Assembly: GCA_029891385.1 (NCBI GenBank)
Contig: CM057234.1
Span: forward strand, 28,568,350 to 28,632,349
Length of the DNA stretch: 64,000 nt
Direction of reading: 5' to 3'
DNA from: Erythroxylum novogranatense
Lineage: Eukaryota > Streptophyta > Magnoliopsida > Malpighiales > Erythroxylaceae
Positions 11,751 to 23,530 of this stretch are shown piece after piece. The translations under genes and the position numbers were made by a program. Every line of letters begins with the position of its first letter. Positions within the stretch are counted from its first letter, which is position 1. The notes beneath the pieces were generated by a model that saw nothing but the letters and a program-made list of their open reading frames with translations, had not been told where the DNA came from and did no database searches.

Positions 11751-12960
11751 CTTATCAGCTGAAGAGCCCCTTCTTTCTAACCAATGCCTTCCACAAGAGT
11801 TCTCTCCACTCTCGCCCACAAGCTAAACTCCAGCGAGCAAAAACATCAAAACTGTCGAATACAGCAACACAAAGAGAATGAGAGAGGACTCTAAGCTCGC
11901 AGAAGGGCCCGCGAACCAGTACCCTCCCTCTCTAGTTTAAAAATGCCAATGCCTCTTTATCTGGTTCGGCGGTTTGTAGGCGCTGATCGACACACTTTCA
12001 CCTATAAATTAGAAGAGAATAATATACGAAACATTAGTCCAAAGTACAATTTCAGAGATCCGTAAAGAAAAACTTGACCAAATCAAACTCGTGAGCTAAG
12101 AAACTTGCAGCGACCCTCTGATGAAAATAACAATATGACCGAAAGATATCTATAGCCAAGATAAGAAACAATACACCATCCATCTCGCAAAAGTAAAAAT
12201 AGTGTGATCAAATTTCCTATCAATCATTAAGACAAACAGCACAGACAGCAAAACAGTTTCCTTTACTAAACCAATTCAAGCTGTAATTGCAGGATCAGTC
12301 TAGGATTTCCTCATTGACCGACAAACTGAGTAATATCAGAACACACTTGCAACAATCAAGCAACTCTTGACGACTCTATGTCCCAAAATCAGCCCCGTTT
12401 TGCATAGAAACGACAGGATTTAATCTTCCCACATAAATTAGGAAAAAAAAAGGGGGTTCTTTTCTCCAGTGAAGGGGCAGCACTTATTATCTGGCAATCA
12501 AAATTTGATCTTCTGGGGAAAAAAAAAGGGAAAAACAAAAAAAGTACGATTATAATCCCACAAATGAAACTCATGCAAACAATTCAATTTCTAAGAACTC
12601 CATCAGGCAAAATAAACTCCACAACCCAGAAATGATATCTTTTGAAGAGAAGAAAATCGAAGTCAGCAGCAAATAAGAAGATCGACCGGGAAAGATCCAC
12701 CGATCATCAAAACAAATGAGACCCATTTCAAAAGTATGAATATAGCTTGCCAGAAACGTTTAGAAGGCAAACAAAATTAAGGACAAAGGAAAGGAAAAAA
12801 AAGGAAAGCACCCGAAGAGGAGAGATGAGAAAGAGACAGGGATAGAGTCCAACCCAACAAATCCGGTTCGGTGTTTAGGGGAGAGAGAGAGAGAGAGAGA
12901 GAAGGCGAGTTTGAAAATGGGACTTCAAATTAATATGTATGGGCGACAGTAGCTATGAAA
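11751..12960 (-). promoter_or_regulatory. 5' leader and promoter region of the RING-H2 ligase
   Basis: Upstream of the ATG at 11750 the minus strand has no other good coding exon. Two TC-rich leader-like regions are visible: one just upstream of the ATG (11770-11950) and one at 12800-12905 that includes the (GA/TC)11 tract. An intron in the 5' UTR between them is plausible but I could not fix its splice sites. AT-rich sequence at about 12925-12945 could act as a TATA-type element for the upstream start. Confidence 0.35.
12881..12902. repeat. (GA)11 microsatellite in the ligase promoter or leader
   Basis: Uninterrupted GA dinucleotide run on the plus strand, read as (TC)n on the transcribed strand of the ligase. 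CT-rich tracts are common in plant core promoters and 5' leaders. A second, shorter run (CT, about 12988-13004) lies on the other side of the divergent intergenic region. Confidence 0.9.
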
Positions 12961-13692
12961 AATGAATGCGCGGAATAAAAGCTGCCGTCTCTCTCTCTCT
13001 CTCTGGTCTGCGGTGCCCCTTTTGGTTTTGGGGGGTTGGGGTGAGGGTGAGAGAATCCAATCAATCCACTTCTTTTCATTTCTTTTATTATTTCCTCATC
13101 TGTCTAATTATATTCTTATTTGTCCAAAGTAGCTTTAAGATTTGTTGAATGATAGTCTCCATTGCCCATACTCACCACCGCCAAGTCTTATATTAACCAT
13201 AACAAGGTTCTAGATTGTCTCGTATTTAATTGAAGAACTAAAAATACTCTTTTCCATGACCGACCCTATCATGACTGTTCTACTCTACGAAGAGTTAAAT
13301 GGTAAACGGTAATATGTTGTAGTAAAGTGAAAGGTGTCAGTCAATTCATTCATTGCTTGGGTGTGCAGTTAGTTAAAACAAGTTTGGTTGAATGGTCCAT
13401 CGATTCCAACTTTGAAAAAGCCGAACGAACACCAAACAGGCCAGTAAAAGCAAGCCGGACCCGTTTCATCTTCTAATTGCCGGCTACTCAAATCAGTGAC
13501 ATCTGTTTGTCCTTTGTCTTCTTTTGTACTGCTGCCTCTATAATGCAAGGAGCCTTGGCGCCTGTTTTAATGCTGTTTCTCTCTGGCTTGCAATAACATC
13601 ATGTTCTAGTTTTACGTACTAGAGTTTGGCGGTAAACTCGTACTTTTATGGCTATCCAGGCCTTGGAGACTGAGAATCCATACAATATAAAA
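12961..13692. promoter_or_regulatory. Divergent intergenic region between the E3 ligase and the AUG5 copy
   Basis: No gene is seen. It separates two head-to-head loci and starts with a (CT)8-9 run. Sequence from about 13500 to 13692 is presumably the old promoter and leader of the AUG5-like locus. An in-frame ATG at 13648 lies upstream of the ATG at 13693 that matches the family start. Confidence 0.4.
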
Positions 13693-16600
13693 ATGCACAG
13701 CTCGGCGGCGCAACCTGAGACCATATTGGAGTGGCTGCACAAGGAAATGGGGTATTGGCCCTTAGGTCCCTCGTCAACAGGGAAATCGCAATTTCCGTTA
13801 ATAGATTCCATCAGGAAGATTTTCCGCGGGAGCATGATTCCAGTGTGTAGTTTCTTGATTAAGAGAGTGAGATGGTAGAAGACGGGGGAGAGTTTTAGGA
13901 AGAGCATTTTGTTGCATGGCGGGGGTGGCGAGAGGGGAGATAATAGCAGTTCGGTGAATTTTGAGCGTAGGAGTGGGCGGAGGAAGGAGAAGGCGGTGGG
14001 GGAGAGTCGGGAGACGGCGTTACAGTGGAGAAGTTGATGAATATGGTGAGAAGGCAGATGAAATATTTGAATTGAGGGCCAGGATGGTCTAGGCTTCACG
14101 GGAGGAGGCTGAGAGGAAAAGAGTGCTTGATGAGCGTTCTAAGAATAGGTTTCTGTGTCTCCCTTAGTCGCTTCATGTCAAGTTTATTTTGCTCTTTTAA
14201 CTTTTCTATCGTTATCTGTTCGTGGTTTCGATGAAATGTGATTATTGTGTTGTGGAATTGTATGGAAAGGGCTTTAATTGGATTAGTGAAATTCATTGGC
14301 ATAAGGAGAAGCCAGCGTATTACTACATATAGGTTCATAGATACTTAGAAGCACATGTTTCAAATGCGAGCGAGCGCTTTGTTATACTCATCTTAAAAAT
14401 CTTGCAGTCCCTGAAAAGTTTTTTGGAACAGGCAACTAACCAATTAGTGATGTCGAAATTATCCTTTTCAATTTTCTGGACAAGACTTTGGTCTATCTTA
14501 ATGCTTGAGATGTGCACTGTGTTTACTTGTGCTTCTACTTGTGTTGCAGGCACAAACAGGCGATATTAGAGGCTTATGATCAGCAGTGTTATGGGGCGGC
14601 AAAAATATTCAGAGAGTATCACAAGCGTCTATGTCTTTATGTTAATCAAGCGAGGGATGCCCAAAGGTTGACTGCTGATTATTCCACCGCCGAAGTTGTT
14701 GGCAAATTGAGCGGAAGTAGTGAGAAAGAAGCTGTTTAAGGGCAACAAATTTGCTGATGATGTCATTCTTATTGAAACAAAAAGGGAAAGGAATGTTCGG
14801 AAGGCCTGTGAATCACTTGCTGCTAATGTAATTGAAAGGATACGCAACACTTTCCCAGTCTATAAAGGGGCTGGTATTCTGTCAAGTCCTCAAATAGAAG
14901 CAGCCAAGTTGGGCATTGATGTCAATGGAGAACTAACTGATGATATAAAAACTGTTATCTTGAATTGCTTGAAGAATCCTCCTCTATTACTTGAGGCTAT
15001 ACTAGCGTACACCTTGCGACTGAAGTCACTGATGACTAGAGAAATTGAGAAAATTGATGTTAGAGCTGATGCAGAAACCTTAAGGTATTGCCAGGTTGTA
15101 GCCATTTTCTTCTTTTTTCTTTATATTTCTCCACAGTTGTCATTCGTATTATTCTTTCTTTACCAATTTGAATATGTATCGTATTCTTTTTCTTGAATAT
15201 TCTTTCCTTATTCTGATTTATAATAATGCATTTCTTCACCAGATACAAATATGAGAACAACACAGTGATGGATGCTTTGTCTCCTGATGTGAACTAATCA
15301 TTGCACCGTGAACCTTATGGTAATGGGAAGGTTGGATTGGACATGTCTTCTAGAGGAACTCAAAATCAGCTCCTTGAAAGACAGGTTTTCTTTGAAACTT
15401 TCTCTCTTCTGTATCAAACTATTAACAGCAATGGGTTTGTCTTCTTTTCATCCTTGAGTCCATGCCCTTTCCCTTCAACGTTGTTGCTGATGTATTTTCC
15501 ATCTTTGGGTGCAAAACTCATACCATTTGTCCTCAAGGTGTAAAACTTTAGTATTTGCGTTTTAAGTTATATTGATTTGTTAGTTTTCAATTATCTAGCT
15601 ACTCATTTTGTTTATTTTAAGTCTTTCAAATTGTTGTGTTCATGTTATTGGTTGTAGAAAGCTCATGTCCAGCAATTTTGGCTACTGAAAACGCAGTTAA
15701 CAAAGCTGCAGAAGCTAGGGATTTGTCCCAAAAGATTGTGAAGCAGTTGCATGCAAGTGGTGATATAGTTTCTTCACACTCACTCGATGTTGGAGGCACG
15801 TTAAAGACATGGGTAGTCTAAGGCAATTTGAGGTAATTTTTCTGATGGATATTTTATGCGTAACTGTTCATCTTTTTAAATCATTGCCACGTTAGGGTGT
15901 TTGTATAAGTACATCTTTTTTCTCTCTTGGTGTCTGTTTTAAATGTTTGATTTATGAATTGTAGCATATCATTTACCATATGTTTTCTGCGACTGGCTTT
16001 AGTGAGGGCAGTAGTTTTATTTGCTCATCTAATTCTTGGACATTACTGAGACAGCTTGCTATTAGTTCAAATGAATAATTCAGAAATCTCATCCTTAATC
16101 TTCTTAAGCAATACTTTTAATGGGCTTGAAGTTTGTAAGGTAGTAGGTAATCTTGGCAATTAAATTACGGTTTTCTATCTTAAAATACTGGTGAACATGC
16201 CTCATTTGGAAATTTACCTGCATGACATTCATCTCACTCGTGGTGAGGATAAGAAACATAGTGGATGGTGTGTTTGCATCATTTTGAGGTGTAAATATAA
16301 TTGGTAGTTTTCAAGAAATGGGTCCTAAAGTATTGCCTGAACACCATTTGGTTACTTGGGTCATGCTTTTGTGTTCATTAATTATTTCTTGAACCAATTT
16401 TTTACCTTTCACTTACTATATCAGTAGTACTTATCTCAAGAGGTCGGTTATCCACTTGTCTGACAATCAAGAATCCAAATTTGAAACTTTTGTTATCTAC
16501 ACTTAAACTTCACCGTTCTGTCTTCATCAATAAACTGACCTGATCTTGAGGCACTGTCCTGAGTATAATTTTGATGTTTAAGATGTTTAACATTAGTGTA

Positions 16601-19600
16601 GCTCAAGGCATATGGTATTTGATTCACATTTTAGACATTGTATGCATTTGAGGTATCATGAAAATCTCACTCATTGCCAGAAGTTGCAAGCTCGGTGTTC
16701 TGCCTAGTGCCTGTATATGAAGCATGCTCAGATTTCTTGTTGGACTTGCTATTTTTCTGTAGTTGGAAGTTTGGTCCAAGGAGAGAGAAGCTGCTGGATT
16801 GAGAGCTAGCTTGAATAGGTCTGAGATCCAACATTTGAATAAACTATGTGCAGAGAGGAAAGAAGCTGAAGACTCTTTGAGAAAGAAGAGTTTGATGCAT
16901 GCAGATTTGAACTTGAAGCCATTTATACTGCTTTAGTGAAGGCTAACTTGGTATTGTATCCTCCCCTTTGAATTTCTAGTGGAACTGTCCATTGACAGTA
17001 CTACTGCGTTTGGAAAGTCATCCACCACCCTTGTTGTTTTCTAATTCAACTTACCTGACAAGCTCATAATTTTACATTCTTAGGACTCCGATAGCAGATT
17101 GAAAGGAAACAAGTCCTGAGGACGGTGCAAACTACTTGATAATCCTGTTAATAAATGTACTAGTAGTATGAGATTATATTGGAGACAAACAAATCCTTTA
17201 CAAGCTACACAGTAGATTCATCCACCCAAAACAGAACCACCTTTCCATCTCTCACTTTAGAATATTATAGATGCAGCAGCCCTATAGTGAAGGGCATTTT
17301 GTGGTTTGATGTGAAACCTTAGCTGGTGTAGTTCTCTAGTAGATTTTTCCAAGTGGTAAGTGTTGGAGCCAAAGCTTCATTGCTATGCAATATGGAAGTA
17401 AAATCTAATATATGCTGCATTTTTCTTTGTTCCAAAATATTTTGAAGTCGATGCTAACTATAAGAAATAACAATGAGGGAGCAAAGTGTTCCTACATATT
17501 AAGTAATTTCACTGACTTTGCAGGATGCTGCAGCATTTTGGAATCGACAGCCACTGGCTGCACGGAAGTATGCTTCATGTATTATTATTCCAGTTTGTGC
17601 AGTTGTGATGGATGTTGCAAATGATGCTAAGGATTTTATTGATAAGGAAGTTATAGCTTTCTTTCGAAGTCCAGATAGTAGCCTTTACATGCTTCCTGCA
17701 ACCCCTCAGGTTTTTACAACATCAGAGATGTTATTTATTGATTATCACGTGGGTACATTTCTACTCTTAAAAGTCGAATATGAGGGAACCTAGGTTTTCT
17801 TTGAAAAATAATCTGGACATGATTTATGTTCTTTGTGCTTTAAGGTTGACACATACTAATTTATTTTATTTTCACTGATTCCTTGTTTGGTATGTAGCCT
17901 AATTTGTCTTTATTGATTATTGTTCATTCAAGTGAAATATTCATTTTTCTCTGTGAATTTCTAATTTTGTTCATTCTTGTTAATCTGAGTTTTTTTATCT
18001 AAGACTTTATGATGCTGCTCTTATGGTTTGTTGCATCTCTGGTTTTAAATGTCAAGCTAATATTTGTTAGGCTCTGACCCTAATAATTCTTTGGTGCTTT
18101 CTTTCCAATAAATTCTACAAAGCACTTCTGGAGTCCATGGGATCCAATGGATCTACAGGACCTGAAGCTATTTCTGCTGCAGAGAAGAATGTTGCTATAT
18201 TAACAGCAAGAGCAGGTGCTAGGGATCCATCAGCAATACCATCTGTTTGCCGTGTATCTGCTGCCCTTCAGTATCAGGCGGGTGAGTTATTATTCATACA
18301 ACTTTGGTACAGGCTTTGTTAGATTAGTGGATCAAGTCTCTTCTTAGGTAGCAATTGGGTCTTGTGTGGGGCGAGAAACTGAGATTGCAAAATGTCTCTA
18401 ATATGATTACCAAAAGGACTTGCCTTATAAATAGTTCTGTCCAGCTGGAAGAATAGCAAATAATCTGGCTCTTACTAAAGATGGGTTGTAAAGGATTTTC
18501 ATGTCTTTTGGCATTGTTTTGCCAGTAAAAAATGGGGAATTCTTTGGCTTTATTATCCCAACTTATTTGATAACTTACTGGTTACTTCTTTGAGGAAAAG
18601 CTAGCGTGATTGTAAATTTCCCGAAACTTTTTCCCTCGTTCAAGAAAGATATACACTCATTGTCATTAACAAAAATTTTCTTGTTCAAAATCCAGTAATT
18701 GTTGAGGGAATGCTAGTTCACCTCAAAGAGGTATTGAATGAATGATGAACCATATTGCCTATTCTAGGTGTTCTTCGAACCTTGGAAATGTTGCTTCCAT
18801 GACATTCTATTCCCTTAATTGTGATGTCCAAAATTTGCTATCCAATAATTCAAATTTGGGAAAAAGTTACACAAGTAATTTGTTAATGCTTTTTATTTGT
18901 TCTATAACCACCAGGAGTTTGGCCTCTCCTTTTATCAACGTTTAAACTTTAATAGTTTCAGATGGGGAGGATTTAAAAGAGTGTCTATGCTTTCAATGTA
19001 TCATAAAGCTTTTCTGTGTTCTATGCAGCCTGTTAGCGAGGATGATATTTAACATCACGTACTGTGTCCCTTACATTTAGGTTGATTTCTCTAATTCATG
19101 CTATTGGCTTGTAATATATCTCTAGGTTTGGAGGGGTCAGATGCTGGTTTAGCGTCAATCATGAATCCCTGGACTTCTGTTTGAAACTTCGTGGTTCTGA
19201 AGCTAGCGATCGAGAAGACTTGGTAAATACAGTTAATCCGGTCCATGTCAGGCAGGAGCTTGTTGAAAGTGGCCATTCACTTTCAAATAATGCTTACCAT
19301 GCTCAACACGAATATGATAGGAAAAGCTAAAAGCAGCCCTTGTTTGTTTTTGATGTGATCTTCTAATTATGCTGAATTTTATTTTCAGCTCAGTTTTCAT
19401 AATTGATTTAACTTGCTTCCCTCTTTAGTAATGGAAATTTGCCGTTTATTGTCCACTTACTGGCTCTAATCCAACTCTGAGTCATTGAGTCCTTGCTCTT
19501 TTGCATCTGATGCTTAGTTAATAGTATTATGCCCATGAAGTGTCATTCAGGGGATGCTTTCTGTCTGACGTGTCAGAATCCTCCCCATTTCCATGCATAA

Positions 19601-20766
19601 AAAGATCCAATTGTTAACATCAACAAGAAGAATAGGTCAAAAGTTCTTAAAATCATAACTTATCATTTAGCTGGTTCATTTCTCTTCTCTGATGTATATG
19701 TGTGCTCCACTTAATACGCAAACAAAGTGGAGTGAATTCTTAATATTTGTTTATTATGCCTCGCAGGACAACAAATTACTGTTTGACTTTGGCCTCTGAG
19801 CAAGAGAAAATTGTCATGGAAAAGTGGTTGGCTAAATTGAAAAATGCAGTTTTAAGTGCTAAAAAATGCCTGGAAGATTGCAAATATGCGATGTGGTTGG
19901 TGAGTACATGCTGTTACTCGAAATCATTGTGATCATATTTAGAAATTTAAATTTGTGGGTTAGGCCTGCAACTGTACTTAAAAGAGCTGATCTGTGGCCT
20001 TATAGTTGAGGTCCTACTGAAATGTCAGGCTAATTTTGAAATTAAGTCAGGAACTTAAACATTTGTTTTCCCCTTGCCGTAAGGAAAAGTGAAAAAGCTG
20101 TGGCAGAGTAGAGTCAAATCAATCTTTCCTGAATTTGAATGGCATAGTAAGAAAACATCCCTTCAGTTGTGAGCCTTGTTCTACTTGTATTTCTCATTGC
20201 TTAATGATGCTCAATATGTTTGATTGTTTGTGTGTGCTGCATGAATCAGTTCATGTTTGTAGATAATTGTTATACTTAATTATTTTCTTCCTAACCTGTA
20301 TACTTTTTTCGTCTCACCAACACGAGACTGCTGATACTATAATAACACAACCCACAAATTAATGGTACAAGTACCTGCAGCAACTAATGTAATGATGACA
20401 TTTGAAAATAGTCCATGAAGTGACTTGGGTTTGATACAGTAAATTGAATGTCACTTGTATTTGTCAGTTAAGGTCTGTGTGCAATATATTTTTGTCAAAG
20501 AGACATCATGTGCGTTGGGAAAGATTAGATGGATTAAATATAGCTGTAGTTGTAGTCTTTGCTTGGCGTCAACTACCTTTAGTACGTTGCTTGTAATTGC
20601 CTATTATCCTATTAATTATCAAGATTTTGAATTCAACATTGTTATTGCAGCCTGATGACGGGCATCTACTGTTGTTGAGTGGGTGAGTGTTGATGGGCAG
20701 AGCGTTTCTCCCTGGCAAAGTCTCGTCAAGCAACTTCTTGCATTCTATGATGAAGAGCTTCTGTGA
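13693..20766 (+). pseudogene. AUG5: Augmin subunit 5 (AUG5/HAUS5-like) unprocessed pseudogene
   Basis: Exon-like blocks in order: 13693-14148, 14550-15084, 15243-15384, 15658-15832, 16763-16950, 17524-17709, 18123-18281, 19126-19320, 19767-19899, 20651-20766. They match plant augmin subunit 5, part of the complex that recruits gamma-tubulin for microtubule branching. Family blocks include [11 protein letters not shown] at the start, SREEAERKR, YDQQC...[46 protein letters not shown] and [13 protein letters not shown] at the end. Most introns keep GT-AG, so this is a genomic copy, not a retrocopy. Damage: in-frame TAG at 13876-13878, a TAG near 14091, frameshifts near 14060, 14738, 15680 and 19160, a stop in exon 3 (15295-15297), a deletion inside exon 5, a mutated donor after exon 8 (19321) and deletions in exons 1 and 10. 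No intact protein is possible without many corrections. Confidence 0.88.
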
Positions 20767-21290
20767 ATCTGACTTTTCTGCCTTTATGAAATAGTTGCTG
20801 AAGGTGTTCCTTGTTTGCATGTGCTTTGACCACTTGTCAATGTGCAAAATTACTTGGAATGTGGCTCATCTTGGACTCGTTGGCCATCATTATATCCGCA
20901 GATACTACTGAAGATCCCTTTCAGAAGTATATTCAATTTAGTTGGCGGACGAGGATGGCTGCATGCATTTCATGTGCCGTCAAGGTTTCATCCCTAGGGA
21001 GCAAGAAAGTAGCTTAGCATCATTTTTGGAAGAAGCAATTAAGAAACCAACCTCCTTGGTTCAGACGGCTAGGGCCTAGGGGTGATGGAATGAGGCTCTT
21101 CCTTTTTTAAGGTGCATGTGACTGGTCAAAAATTCCCCCCTTCCCCGTAGATACAAAATTAGTTTATTGTATATTAGTCCATTCACTGTCCGAGTTAGTG
21201 TGTCTCTACACTGTTCACATTTTTGCGGGTTCAGTAATGTCATTGAAAGGATTGAATGTAGCAAATTTGCGTCTATAGATCAATCTCTTC
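20767..21290. other. 3' flank of the AUG5 pseudogene
   Basis: Probably the former 3' UTR followed by a junction with the gypsy remnant. A short direct repeat (GATGTAGCCGAAGGGAAC and AATGTAGCCGAAGGGAAC, about 21306 and 21340) sits at that junction. No other gene is seen. Confidence 0.4.
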
Positions 21291-22216
21291 TTTCATCTTT
21301 TCTCTGATGTAGCCGAAGGGAACTGGGAGGCATCTTTCTAATGTAGCCGAAGGGAACATGGAAACGCTTCTTGTCCGCTAGTTACTTCATACGATTTTGA
21401 GCTTGCTGACTGTGAAATTTAATCATTTGCAGAGCACCATTATGATCATGTGATGATTGATCCACTATTAAATCTATCAAATCACCAGCCAAATAAGGAA
21501 TAGGGATAGGAGTGTAGCTACATAGAGTTTCAAGTAGAGAGCAAGGAAGAGTAGAATGAAAGGTGATATTGTATGACCATTCGGCCAAGGTTAACCATTT
21601 ATTCCATTGATGTATGCAATCGTAAGCCATAAAACATAAAGATATTTCTAGGGTACGATTTAAGGCTTACGATTTGACCATTTGAGGGTGTTAAATGAAA
21701 GAAGAAGCCAAAGAACCCCTTAAATCTTAAAGAACTCTTGCTAAAACAAACTTAAAAATATAGGATCATGATCACTGAATATTGTGAAAGGTATGTCATG
21801 AAGTTTGCAAACAAAATTAACATAAACTGAAGCAACCTCGGCAGTAGAATAAGGGTGAGCTAAAGGCACGAAGTGAGCGTACTTTGTAAATCTAGCCATC
21901 ACAGAAAATATAATATTCATACTTAGGCAATCTTTTAATGAAATTCAAGCTGAATAAAAGTAAGAATTCAGTTTTTTATAAGAAGCTACAAATCCAGAAT
22001 GACCCCTAATTGCTAAGATATGAAACGGGGAAATGATTTTGTCACAAACCAACATCAGCTCCCACAACTAAGCGATTATTCCAGCATGGTAAGTCTTTAT
22101 TCCATATATATGACGATTTTCATTTCTTAGATGTTTTTAGTTTTTGAATCAATGTGCCTATCATAGAATCAGGATCTCTACTCTTCTTGATCCCTTGGAG
22201 TAACTCACTTTGCATT
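21291..22216 (-). pseudogene. Ty3/gypsy integrase remnant (gypsy element 1, 3' part)
   Basis: Read on the minus strand from 22216 down, frames carry in order: a linker and zinc-binding-like region (about 22190-22070), an HILAIRGHSGF-like segment, the catalytic-core segment with TKYAHFVPL-HPY, KLHDIPFTIFSDHDP, and the C-terminal LAEWSYN...F, LLETL and AQNRMK blocks (21376-21640). This order is that of a Ty3/gypsy integrase. Stops and frameshifts are frequent, so it is inactive. It continues across the copia insertion into 27067 and beyond, where RNase H, RT and protease of the same element lie in the right order on the same strand. Confidence 0.85.
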
Positions 22217-22378
22217 TGTTGACATATTAGGAATGACAGATTAGGAATGTGTATAATTAGGATTCTTCCGTTATTATTCTTCCTTAATTAGTTATTCTTT
22301 AATTAGGATAGTTTGTTCCTATATATTCATGTGTATATACCTTGTAAAGATATCAAGATAGAATGAAAAAATTCTTCA
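22217..22378 (+). repeat. 5' LTR of copia element 1
   Basis: 162 bp, TG...CA. Contains TATATATTCATG and an A-rich AGAATGAAAAAATT end. Primer-binding site TAGTATCAGAGC follows at 22379. Confidence 0.93.
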
Positions 22379-22726
22379 TAGTATCAGAGCTGGATGCCCA
22401 TACCGGAGATTGAGTTTTCTCTCTCCTGCATCTACGTTTTTTCATTTCTGCCTTACTAAGGGGTTGAGTTTTCTCCTCCACTCTCAACACCACCCACACG
22501 AGAAGGTCAGAAGTGTCAAAACTGGCCAGCCACAAAAATTTCACGGCCGTCCGACGTCGCGCGTGGTGTCACGCGCCGCTTGAAGCTCCGGTGACACTGT
22601 TCACGCGCCGGCGCGTGGGGCGCGTACAACCATCTCTGGTCACTTCCGACGACTTGTTTTTTCTGGTCTTTTTTTCCGAATAGGTTCTGAACTTATCCCT
22701 ACCTATTCTTCAGTCATTCTATCATC

Positions 22727-23530
22727 ATGTCAGACGTTAAGAAAGGAACTGAAGTTGATAAATCTCACGCTTTTAGTGACAGTCCCTATATTCATATTAG
22801 CCCTATTAAATTGGATGGCTGTGGTACTTATTTGGCTTGGTCTAGATCATGTTTACTATTTATTAAGGCTAGAAGGATGCAGGGATACATTAATGGAGAT
22901 AAGAAGCCACCAACTGTTAATGTTCCGTTTTTTAGTCAATGGGATTCTGATAATTCTTTGGTTATGTCTTGGCTTATTAATTCTATGGATCCTAAAATCT
23001 CTAGACAGTATTTACTGCTTGATACTGCGGAGAAAATATGGAAAGCTGCAAAAAATACCGATTCTCGAGTGGGAAATGATGCTCGAATTTTTGAACTCCG
23101 TAATAAGATTCATGGCACAAAAAAAGGTGAGCTTTCTGTTTCCAAATATTTTTCTGAGTTGAGTAGCTTGTGGCAGGAGCTAGATTACTATCAGGATTTT
23201 CAGGCTAAATGTACTGACGATGCAGTACTGATACAAAATATGATTGAAAAAGAGAGAGTGTATGATTTTTTTGCTGGTTTGAATCCTGAATTTGATCAAT
23301 TGAGAGTTCAAGTTATTGGCAGATCTCCTTTTCCCTCTCTTGAGGAGGCACATTCTTATATTCAACAGGAAGAGACTAAAAGAAGTGTCATGCTTTACAT
23401 TGCACCAGTTGAGAAATCAGGTTTAACTGCACATATTACTCATGAGCAGACAAAGAATATTGCTTCTGATAAAGATCAGTTAATATGTGATTATTGTGGA
23501 AAGCCAAGACATTCAAAAGAAACTTGCTAG
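22727..23530 (+). pseudogene. Copia element 1 gag (UBN2-type) with zinc knuckle
   Basis: The frame starts at ATG 22727. It holds a UBN2/retrotran_gag-type capsid: AWSRSCLLFI near residue 40, LVMSWLINSMDP, KIWKAAKNT, and ELSSLWQELD near residue 145. It ends with a CCHC knuckle, C-x2-C-x4-H-x4-C (last 14 residues). A TAG at 23528-23530 directly follows the last Cys, where Trp is common; the same frame stays open beyond it, so gag and pol were one polyprotein frame. Capsid packaging of element RNA is the family role. Confidence 0.88.

Noticed and set aside
20569..20847. Minus-strand open frame over the last AUG5 exon
   Set aside because: Antisense shadow; the plus strand matches the AUG5 C-terminus.
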